In this document: positions 1 through 9,100 of the stretch, in pieces | Layout: each line of letters opens with the position of its first letter | Numbering within the stretch: the first letter of the stretch is position 1 | Source: Phoronis ovalis | Lineage: Eukaryota; Phoronida; Phoronidae | Reading direction: 5' to 3' | DNA length: 12,246 nt | Assembly: GCA_028565635.1 (NCBI GenBank) | Contig: JAOXYB010046724.1 | Location: 1 to 12,246 of the forward strand | Made by a program: the position numbers and the translations under genes | Notes under the pieces: model-generated | What the model was told of the DNA's origin: nothing | Seen by the model: only the letters and a program-made list of their open reading frames with translations | Database searches by the model: none

Positions 1-41
1 GTGAAAAAACACCTAAATTTCAGTGTTTTGACGAAACTGTT

Positions 42-180
42 GAATTCGTTAGAACTTGTTAGAATTCGTTAGAACTCTTTAACTTCGTTAGAACTTCGAA
101 ATCCCATGTTCGTTCTAACGAATTAAACTCGTTAGGCTAACGAATTGAACTCGTTATATAACGAAGTTCTAACGAGTTCT
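42..180. repeat. Cluster of inverted and direct TCGTTAGAAC words (fold-back repeat)
   Basis: CGTTAG occurs at 47, 67, 86 and 130, and its complement CTAACG at 115, 137 and 169. There is a 14-nt direct repeat (GAATTCGTTAGAAC at 42-55 and 62-75). Perfect inverted repeats are TCGTTAGAACTTCG 85-98 with 162-175, and AATTCGTTAGAAC 63-75 with 112-124. TCGTTAG-G-CTAACGA at 129-143 is a palindrome. The strand could fold into nested hairpins. It may be the end of a fold-back or MITE-type element whose remainder lies outside the window. Confidence 0.75.
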
Positions 181-319
181 ATCGAAGGAATTGTTCAAGA
201 AGGGTGACTCTGATTATAGTAAGATTAAATTACTTACTGCACTAGCCTATAATACCTACGTGCAGAAGGAAGCAGCAATCCAGAAAATAACAGGTCACAC
301 GAATGACAATAACAAGTAA
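173..319 (+). other. Short coding-like open frame next to the fold-back repeat, unrecognised
   Basis: The frame is open from 173 to the TAA at 317-319 (48 codons) with no ATG at its head. It reads ELFKKGDSDYSK, then LLTALAYNTYVQKEAA, then QKITGHTNDNNK. Composition is more protein-like than most chance frames here (balanced charge, few Phe/Lys runs), so it could be a terminal exon or a transposon remnant. I do not recognise a family, and chance is a fair explanation. Confidence 0.15.
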
Positions 320-870
320 CATTATACGAAATGTAATGATCAAATGTGACGTGTTTCCTTGTTTCACGATCGTAAATAACTGTATTTGTTAACCAAAACC
401 GTGAAATGTTCAAGGTATAGAATATAATGCGTTCATAGGCAGAATGACTGATTTGTTTTTAATGCGTTTGTACCTCTCAAAATTAATCTTGATTTGAAAA
501 AATACAACAAATCCACATGATGTTCTACAAGTATTATAAAAAAAACGAATACAGACACTTTGCACTATGTTCTAGCTAATCATATCAAGCCAATATGACA
601 AAAATAATTAATTTTAAATGGCAGGCTAGGAACTTGAGTTTGTTCAAAACTCACGAATATTGCCGACACTATCCGCGTATTGACTGATATACATGTATAC
701 ACTCTATAGAGTCCTCTCATAGCTATTCCAATCAATTGATTTATCCCCCAGAACCATTACTTTCCGCTTTTATAAAGATACAAAGTACTATAAATAAAGG
801 TTTGTCTGACTTCACAAATTAGTTAACAATTTAATCATTGAGAAGGTATATATTATGCTAAATTATCCTA
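320..870. other. Intergenic, nothing seen
   Basis: AT-rich single-copy-looking DNA. No open frame, splice pair or repeat stands out on either strand. Confidence 0.6.
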
Positions 871-875
871 AGTAA

Positions 876-1087
876 CTGGAAAAATTACAAATATCATCAC
901 TTAGTTTTATTTTATTTACTGGCAGACGTCATAATTTCTTTGAAATGCTTGGTAGTTGGGAGAAGGTTGGAACAGCCATTCATGAGAAGACTATTGTCCA
1001 TTGCATCATGCTTCCTTTTGATATAAAAATACAATATTTCTATACACTCAAACAAACATTACGCTTTTTAAAGAAACGGGTGCATGA
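876..1087 (+). other. Open stretch with possible exon after a strong splice acceptor
   Basis: The plus strand is open from 876 to a TAA at about 1085. A polypyrimidine tract and CAG at 916-926 would make an acceptor, with the reading NFFEMLGSWEKVGTAI following. The spacing W..V...I..KT resembles a SANT/Myb-like helix. The minus strand of the same stretch is also open and ends MTSASK-stop at 914, with AATAAA just after it. At most one strand can be a real exon. No donor fits well on plus, so this could be a decayed or terminal exon. Confidence 0.2.
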
Positions 1088-1273
1088 GTAACACTTTCTT
1101 TAGTATCGCTTATAGTAAACATGAACCTGATTAAAAGTCAGATTTAAATAACGCAGCTTGTAGTTACTAATATGAAAAGTAATATAATATTTGGTGATAT
1201 TATGTTGTTACTGACATTAGTATACATCTACCATTATATAATAAATTTCTATAACTGTCTCCTCCTATGTGGG

Positions 1274-1306
1274 TGCTGTTGCTGCTGCTGCCGCTGCTAC
1301 TGCTGT
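1274..1306. repeat. Imperfect GCT trinucleotide microsatellite
   Basis: About eleven GCT-type triplets (GCTGTTGCTGCTGCTGCC and onward) in an AT-rich setting. Read on plus they give an Ala run after an ATG at 1269, but the frame continues into unrelated low-quality sequence. I treat it as a simple repeat. Confidence 0.85.
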
Positions 1307-1497
1307 GATTTTATTACAAAAAGTATCGTTTAAAAAGCAAATAAAAACTTTAAGATATTCAAATTCAAATTACTTTTTTCTGACGTTGATTAAGCAAAAG
1401 TCAAAAGGCACTTTTCTAGATTTACTTCTTGATATTGCGCACAATGTTCCAAACTTTGTACTTATTTTTAACAGGCGGGGTTCTGTTTGTATGATGG

Positions 1498-2393
1498 CTA
1501 CAGTGGTGCAATCCGAACAATTCGGATGATCGAGGCACCAACGATTTTGCGAGAGGCTTCTGTTCTGTATTTTTGTATCTCGACATTTCGCGTACAACAA
1601 AACTTCCACAATATCCTTTTCAAATCGGAGCGAAACTGCGAAGCAATCATTAGACAAAGATAGATAGAAAATAGCGGCATCATTTAGTTTTAGTAATAGA
1701 TCTGTGATCTTCTCAGTCGAACCAAGGATAGTAATTATAATTGGTCGAACTAAACGTATAATGTGCATGAACAGTATTTAAAGCCGGAGTACATCTTGGT
1801 GTGAAAAACCGTATACCTGTCGTAATTTTAGACAAAGTGAATTCTTATGAATTAAGAGTAACTGCCTAAGACGACAGTAGTAAGCAGTCAATGCAATATA
1901 AACCACACTAGTAACAACGCTCCTTTATACGTAGAGATAGTGTATAATGATTTGGCTCTGCTCGGGTATATAAATGTTACTGCAATCATTTGATTCTCAG
2001 ATAGTGGAGAAAAAACATCAACCGATATACTGTTCGAGGTACCATTCCGATTACAAATATGTAATATACGACACATAATGGTATCAACGAGTCCATAATA
2101 ATACCCAACCGAAACATATTAAACAACACGCAACTGGGAACAAGAACAGCTGTATCTAATATTGTCAGAGCAATGAAGTAAACTCTGAAAGAATGTTGAG
2201 TTGATTTTGTGTAACAAAAAAACACCAAAAGTGCAAGAATGTTACCAACCAAACCAAGCGCAACAAACACGTATGTTGTGTTGAACAAAATATCATGCAG
2301 TAGACGATGTCCCCAATCATCACGGCCGGCTCTGCCACTGATGCAGTCCTCTAATCGCGGGTTGCCATTGAACGAAGTCACATTTGAATTCAT
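1498..2393 (-). pseudogene. Decayed class A (rhodopsin-like) GPCR gene, frameshifted and missing TM5-TM6
   Basis: Relic of a seven-helix receptor with no intron visible. Segment 1 (2393 to about 2020) has an N-terminus with N-glycosylation sites NVT (residue 4) and NTT (38), TM1 with GLVGN, TM2 with ALTILD, and the TM3 start PLCVVYYIF. Segment 2 (2001-1891, another frame) reads NQMIAV, where DRYIAV-like residues belong, then RAKSLYTIST and TM4-like GALLLVWFIL. Segment 3 (about 1740-1661, third frame) reads ITDLLLKLNDA, the TM7 signature with ND for NP. Segment 4 (1656-1498, shifted again) reads LCLMIASQFRSDLKRIL then CC, a typical helix 8 and palmitoylation site. Only about 150 nt separate TM4 from TM7, so TM5-TM6 are deleted. 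The style suggests an invertebrate peptide receptor; the ligand cannot be named. Alternatives are assembly errors or tiny introns, but no splice sites rescue all the breaks. Confidence 0.78.
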
Positions 2394-2716
2394 TTTCGCA
2401 CTAATTAATTTTCACTCATATCACTTTTCTTGAATAATTTCATAATTATCCAGCGTCTTGTATGTATGCTATCAATTGACTTGCAGATTCGGAATTGTGC
2501 TTTATTACTGTTTATACATGATGTTTATAACCGTTTATTACATACCTCACTTTGATACTGTGTTCTCATTGGATAGTTCACAGCGAAATGCTAGTCGACA
2601 AATGTACATGTAGTCTACATAACAGGATGGCCAGCCGAAGATAATATACTCAAAATTAGTATCAGATGGCGCTTTTGGTATTTGCATATTTAATTTGTTT
2701 AATTACGTCTAAAGAC
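2394..2716. other. Upstream flank of the receptor relic, nothing seen
   Basis: This would be the promoter side of the minus-strand receptor relic. I find no clear core promoter or exon in it. Confidence 0.5.
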
Positions 2717-3088
2717 ATAATATTTTAGATGTATTGTTTAATTTAGCCTATTTCAAAAAATTTAAGTTTAAAATTTTGTTAAAAAAAAAAAGTAAAAGAT
2801 TACAAAATATAAAATTTTGTTGTTTTGAAAATTGCGAAAATATATAATATTTTAGATTATTGTTTAATTTAGCCTATTTCACAAATTTTAAGTTTAGTTT
2901 TTTTGTTAATAAAGAATTGTTAAAAGATTATAAGATTTTGTTGTATTTGAAAATTGCGAAAATATATAATATTTTAGATTTATTGTTTAATTTAGCCTAT
3001 TTCACAAATTTTAAGTTTAGTTTTTGTTAATAAAGCATTGTTAAAAGAGTATAAGATTTTGTTGATTTGAAAATTATTGCGAAAATAT
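2717..3088. repeat. Three tandem units of about 125 bp
   Basis: Units start at 2717, 2844 and 2966, each with ATAATATTTTAGAT, so the periods are 127 and 122. Each unit then has ATTGTTTAATTTAGCCTATT, TTTTAAGTTTA, an AT-rich middle with TTGTTAAAAGA, and ends with TTTGAAAATTGCGAAAATAT. The third unit has ATT inserted in that last block. Units 2 and 3 are closest to each other. Unit 1 is more diverged and carries an A11 run. This is a minisatellite or local tandem duplication. Confidence 0.92.
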
Positions 3089-5160
3089 TTTGAAATTTGG
3101 AAAAACTAATTAAAAAAAATAAGTTAATATACGAATGTCCAACCAGACAATGCCACATCGCAATACACCATGTTCAATTATATTAACACAATCAAGTTCA
3201 AAAATCATATTATATGCTGCACTTGTGACTTGGAAGTTTATCGTTACCCATATTCAATGGCCTGAGATCAAACTTGACCAGCTTACACAGCGACACAGTA
3301 AATTATTAAAAAACTACCACAGTCACCTAAAATACCTCCTCTAAATATCAAGTGTTCATTTATAAAATCATTTTTTAATTCGTAAAAACTTAAAATCTTT
3401 CATTTAAGAAAATAACCAGAGGAAAGGCATACGGTCTGTATTTTTTTTTGTACAGCATATGTACTGGCCCAAATATATTTCCTTTGTGTTCAGTCATGCT
3501 GCACTTCCGCTTCTTTAGTGACGTGTATTGTGTGATGATATATTATGACATTTACAAAAAAATGCACGCACGCAATAAAACAGTTACGAGCTGACACTTC
3601 GGGCGACATGGGGATACAATAGTATCTTATAATTAACAGAGAAAGGCACTTAAAGAATATGACTATTACCTAAGAATACTGACGGTATTCACAATCTGAT
3701 CATATATAACTAATAAATAATGACAGGTGTGTTGTCACAAATTATGCCAAGTTTAATTTTCCAGGAAATTAAAAATTAATCTAACAGATTTTAGTTATAC
3801 CATGTATGTTGAAATATTTTAATATTTGTTTACACTCAAACCATTGTAAACTAATGTATTCGAAATACTGAGTGGTTTCATTAAATTAATTAAACATTTA
3901 ACTTTATTGCAACTGCAAGATCGAAAGTAGTATTTGCTTAGTGAACTTGGATACACACATGCGTAGATGATTATGGTTGAGTACCAGAATGTCCTTTCCC
4001 AAATGTAATAAATGTTGTAAACGCTACTGCAATAATAGCAGTGTGTTTTGATCAATTAATTATTTGTGTAAATGTCTGCTCATAAAAATGGCCATTATAG
4101 AAACAATATCATGTAAGCTAAAATAGATGTTCAGCAACCTGGTACACAAAGTGTCTACGCAATGTCTATGTTAAATTCAAGTCTGTGTGAATTTGAACAT
4201 TTTCTCTGGGCAAGGTGTATTGTTTCCATTTCCTTGACATTTGAGCTATAATATCGACAATAGTTTATCATGTTTCACGCCTGCGACCCATGTGCATTCT
4301 AGAACGTACGTCACAAACCACACCTGAGACCATATGGAAAATGGCAGCTAATTAACGAAGGTCTGGAGTATAATTTTGAAGAAATTATATAATTATGATA
4401 AGACTCGAATGAAATCAACAATAAGTAGCCAGTCTTAAAGTTTCTGAAATCTGAAAATGTACCAAGAAGAATAATCGATTTTATCGGTAATAATAAGATA
4501 ATATCTGATAGTTACTGTACAGTCCATGACAACGAATTTATAGATCAAATGACATCATGTTACAAAAACAGATCGATATAAATGTTGTTGTCACTTTCCC
4601 TAAACGTTTGTTTGATTGACGAAACGTAAATCTATCTAAGATTGTGAAAGTTGATATCATTTAATTATCTTTGGCGGAGCCGGTTTTGTGTTAAATTCAT
4701 TTTCAGACATGGTAAGGTGAAAGCAAAGACATATGTTATTAAATGAGTTGTTTCTATCACTTTTAAAAAGACAAGCAACACCAAGTATTTAGAGTAGCAT
4801 TGTATGTCAAGAAATACGCAAAGGGTATTCAAGGGTACCGTGTTTTTTCCAATTAGAAGTTCAATGCGTTTATTTGATTTTCGAGTTTCTGGGGTTGGCA
4901 TGTAATAGGTGTTGTGCGTTTATTAGGAGCAAACAATTATCAAAGTTACCAGATTATGGGCAGCATGTAGTTCTTTTAGTTGAATATTTTGATAGTTTCG
5001 GTTAATGTGTTTAAAAAAGCGTAATTGCTGATAAAACATTTATTATCCATTACAAGTAACGGAACAAACGGTATATAGTCAGATCTTTTAAGTTGCATAT
5101 CTAGCGCTAAATACGCCCCATCAGTGCAGTGCTAATGGTAAACTAGTAGGTTACGTTCCT
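3089..5160. other. Long stretch without a recognisable gene
   Basis: The longest open frames here (69-78 codons) have composition expected of AT-rich noncoding DNA and match nothing I know. The part at 3130-3345 is less AT-rich than its flanks and may be an old dispersed repeat, but no terminal repeats or coding domain support this. Confidence 0.5.
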
Positions 5161-5395
5161 CGACAAATGTGCTCCGTTATCTACCATCTTGTTTGTCGTG
5201 GCCGGGCCGTGGCCACAAATGGTGAAAAACGAAAGTTCCAAACTGCAGTGTTTGGAATGGAGAATCTCGCAAAATATTTAATAGGTGGTGACATATATAG
5301 CGAGCCAAATAGCAAGTGAAACTTACTATGGGAAATATCATTTAAATACATGCCGTTTAAAATCCATGATGCGGCCCTTTTAAGAGCTAACAATT
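5161..5395 (-). other. Locally GC-richer block with a hairpin, function unknown
   Basis: Holds the inverted repeat GTGGCC (5198-5203) and GGCCAC (5211-5216), the most GC-rich run for kilobases around. On minus the hairpin is followed by CAAGATGG, a YY1-like word that often surrounds start codons. An open minus frame spans 5181-5393, but its protein is unrecognised. It could be a small promoter or first exon, or chance. Confidence 0.2.
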
Positions 5396-5680
5396 TATCA
5401 AAGAAAGCTAATCAACTATAATAGTAAACTACAACACACATCTTCCGAACGCAGGAATCATCTCTTCGTATACACTCTAACACGGCGATTAAAAACATAT
5501 GGGTAACACTATTTTTTAAATGTCATCTCACCGTTAACTGATATTAGGTCACACAAAATAACGATTTAATGGTATCACTTTCCACTTCATTTTTTTAAAA
5601 GCAGTTCTCTTTGTCTTCTTGATGCAGAAGTAGTAGACATATGATAGATGATTTTTGCACGGTCAGTGCTTTAAAGCTGC
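5396..5680. other. Intergenic, nothing seen
   Basis: AT-rich DNA lying beyond the candidate poly(A) signals of the P450 gene. No gene or repeat is visible. Confidence 0.5.
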
Positions 5681-5756
5681 TTTATTCAATGAAGATGTTG
5701 TGTGCCTGCTTTTGTTAAATTACATTAAAAGTGTTTGAAAGTAGTTATCTTTTATT
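5681..5756 (-). terminator. Candidate polyadenylation signals for the P450 gene
   Basis: Reading the minus strand past the stop codon, AATAAA hexamers occur at 5756-5751 and 5686-5681, about 220 and 290 nt downstream. A weaker ATTAAA lies much closer, at 5928-5923. Any of these could end the transcript. In AT-rich DNA such hexamers are common by chance, so position relative to the stop is the only support. Confidence 0.35.
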
Positions 5757-5976
5757 TAATTTTAGATTCAAGCTAGTAATTACAGAGTTATACTTTTCGA
5801 CAAACAGTTGTGTTTGAGACAGTTAATCGACTGCAGATGCAATTTACAAGAGAAAATTTCCATGTGTTGCAATATGTTCAACAACAACAATACCACGACG
5901 ATCTTACGAATGTGTACCAACATTTAATATTCGAAACATTGTACGAAAATCCTTCAAATAAAGTCCCAGTTTGTGA

Positions 5977-6190
5977 TCACACAATTCTTGCTATAAGTTT
6001 GACTTCAAAATCATTTGGCGCCATGGCAGCTCCTGTCCGATATGTCTTGGGGTCGGCCCTTGGAACGTTTTCTTCATCAGCAGGTGAGAATGTAAACCGT
6101 TGCATGAATGAAGCTACGAAGAGGAAGATTCGTGCACGTGCTGTCGCTTCACCAACGCACATACGACGACCACCTCCAAACGCGTAAAAA
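5977..6190 (-). CDS. P450 coding exon 7 (residues 437-507 and stop), heme-binding exon
   Basis: The acceptor TTCTTTAG precedes T-TTT-TAC. The 214 nt complete Asn437 and add 70 codons, ending in TGA at 5977-5979. It holds the heme-binding loop FGGGRRMCVG with Cys448 as proximal thiolate ligand, followed by helix L (ATARARIFLFVASFMQRF) and a normal P450 C-terminus. The coding part extends upstream of the internal ATG at 6162 to include the start of the heme loop. Confidence 0.93.
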
Positions 6191-9100
6191 CTAAAGAAAA
6201 TAGATAAACAATCAAGTATTCAACTTAAAAATGTGTATAAAAAGCTTAGCTGGCCTAATCAAGTCATTTTTGAGTAGTCAGACATGTTTTTTAGAAGTTT
6301 AAAGAGTGAAGCATAGCGAAGGGCTTGCAGAATCAGTTTGATTACGCAAACCAAGTGTTTTGAGTTATCCATTGCTTTTGTTCAACAAATTAAAAATACC
6401 TTCGACACTTACTTTTTACGTTTTTGGTGATCTGGTGGCAGCAAATGTCCTTCATCGTCCAGAAACCTCTCCGGCTTGTACTCATGGGGCTTCTCAAAAC
6501 TCTCTTCATTGTAATGAACACTGTATGTATTCATGAGAACCTTAAATGAATGAAGCAATCTAAAAACAACTATATTGTTTTACCGATGTTTTTAAGGCCC
6601 TAACCCCACTTTACTCACTATTCCGATTTAGTACTGGGACTCAGTACAACCAGCGTAATTTCGCGTCTAAAATTATTAAATGTTAATTCTTGTCTGTACA
6701 TGTATACTTGGGTTTTGCAACTGATGTTTTTTTACCCTTAAAGAAAGCATTTGGATTTTGATAAAATAATATGCTGTCAGTGTGGTTTAGTGACAGGCAC
6801 ATTAGGCAGGCTCTAATGTGATATCATGTGCTGTATAAGGGTGTATCCTCTAAAACTAATATTTTGCGTTATTTCTTTAACCAGGCTGTCTTGGACAAGC
6901 TTAACAACTTATCACTTTTTACCTGCGTATTCTTAGGAATGTCGTAGCCACCAACTGATGTATCAACTAAAGTATAATGTGGTAATAAAAATGGAACAAA
7001 TGATCCATGACGCAAAAGTTCCAACACAGCAGCCTCTGTATAAGGCATTTTGGGTCTATCTTCGAGAGTGGGTAGCCTGTTCTGGCCTACAACCATATCT
7101 GCTTCTTGCTGCAGCTTCTTCTGTACATCCGGGTAGTTTATCATCAGTAGAAGGAATATTTGTAAAGCCGCCGTAGTGGTTACAGTACCTGAATAAATTG
7201 AAAAGACTTACTGTTCATTACAGGTGGATACTGTGGAACATTATTTATGATTTGCCTTTTTGTAAGATTAAAAATCAACCACGGAGATTGAATAAGTAAA
7301 TATGATACATTTTTTTAATAAAACGCGGTATGTTTACGAGAGGCATAACTTTAACATTCGACTGCTGCGGGGAATGTGATAACTGATTAGGTATCTAAAT
7401 TATAATTGAAATTCGGAAATGTGGTAACAAATCACTATACGATCTAGGAAACTAGATATGAAAAATATGTTTCTGTTCTTGGAATTGAGCAACTGTTTGT
7501 CATGCTAAACGGATTACAAGCTACTATAAAAAATAATTACAATGTCTGGTAGCCATAGGATAGTAAAACTATTTCACCCAACAACTTAGATTAAAAAATA
7601 CTATCTGTACTGATGCTACCTGCTAATATCATATCGTTAATGACAACTTTAATATCCATTTCTGTGATTTGTCCTATGCCATCTTCTGCTGTATTGTTCC
7701 TGGCAATTTGCGCTGATAATTTGGAAACAAGAAAGTCAAAGGAGCCTTTCAAATTGTCTGGCTCATGTGAAGCCTGGAATACAAAAGTGAACAATTCATT
7801 TTTTATACATTTTTCTAAAAAAGGCGCGCGAGGTACTGCCGAGGAGAGACAAAATATGCGTAATATTTTTAAAATAGTCCTTCAAGCTATAGATTCCAAA
7901 CTTGAATGTAGAAAGTACCTTTGCTTCTTCTAAATGACGATCCAAGAAAGAATTACGGAGATTCCTGGTATCTCTTAGCCTCCTGAAAGCTTTATAACCG
8001 GTAAAACGTAACAGTGGATATATATCTAGTTCAGCTCCATCTGTCGGGTGAAGGGACTCCGAAAAACCTCTATTAAGAGCCATTATTTCCTGAACTTCTT
8101 TAGAATTTCGGTTAAATTTGGTGCCGAATATCTAAAAGAAAATGTTAAGACATTCTACATAAGAAATATAATCAGCGGCATATTTTTAATACTGAATGCA
8201 TATTTTCAGCTCCCAGTTACTTTAGTTTCTTTTGCCTCTTATTTGCTATTTAATTTCATATACATCTTTGCATTTATTTAAACATATTTTGTCATAATTT
8301 TTGCTGTGTACTAAGGTAGTGGCACGAAAAAGGCACTTCAATGTTTGGAATAATTAAAAAATAACTGGATCAACAATGTATGACCTACATGAACTCGTTT
8401 TACGTGTATGCATATTCTTATTTTTATTGTAATTTTGTTTTATAATTACCAATGTAGCCATAATGTTACAGACTGCAGTGTGAATAGTCATTTTTAAATT
8501 CGTAGGCCGTCCTTCCAAATTTCCCATTTCCTCCATGAGTTCCGATATGTTTTCCCGTGTTATTTCTTCAAGTCTGAAAGTACAGTGTTAATAAATAAAT
8601 GTTTAGCATTTCTGAATACTTTAATAGTGCAAACATTTTATAACTGTTTACAATGTTGACAGAACAGATTTTATAAACTCATGTAATTATTATACGAAGA
8701 CATTTGATTCTTCCATACAATTATTTGACAGGTCCTATCCATTTAGTAGATTAACTAGAGGACAATTTTTCCATATTAAAGTGATTGGAGTGAATTTATC
8801 TTTTGTTGTCATGGGAATATATAACGTTACGTTGCCTCCAGATTCGCAATTATTATATATTTATATTTTGATTAAGAAATACATTTCTATTTGTTAGGAA
8901 TGTAGTTAGAAAAAAGATTTCAACTTATTTTTATAACTCACTGCTACATGTAGATAAAGTATTCTATAAATGACGTATTGGTAATTGTAAGAAATGGCTA
9001 CCCGCAATTTACACACCTTCAGAATATCATTCGTGGCAATAACTATCCAGAAATAATGCAATATTAGTTGGGATAGTTGAATAGTTAAAACATTACATTA

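Noticed and set aside
1269-1529. 86-codon plus-strand frame with an Ala run
   Set aside because: It is driven by the GCT microsatellite, then passes antisense through the tail of the receptor relic. No gene support.
3135-3344. 69-codon plus-strand frame after the tandem repeat
   Set aside because: No recognisable domain, and nothing upstream or downstream makes it a gene. It could lie within an old dispersed repeat.
4665-4901. 78-codon minus-strand frame
   Set aside because: Composition fits translated AT-rich noncoding DNA. No motif, splice context or repeat supports it.
5810-6187. 125-codon plus-strand open frame
   Set aside because: It overlaps the P450 heme exon on the opposite strand, and its protein has no recognisable domain. 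It is an antisense shadow.
6407-6415. In-frame TAA at the end of P450 exon 6
   Set aside because: The TAA is part of a perfect GTAAGT donor. Splicing at 6413/6412 restores the frame into the heme exon, so it is not a nonsense mutation.
6958-7176. 72-codon plus-strand open frame
   Set aside because: Antisense shadow of P450 exon 5.
7613-7933. 106-codon plus-strand open frame
   Set aside because: It lies antisense to P450 exon 4 and intron 3, with no domain of its own. Chance frame.
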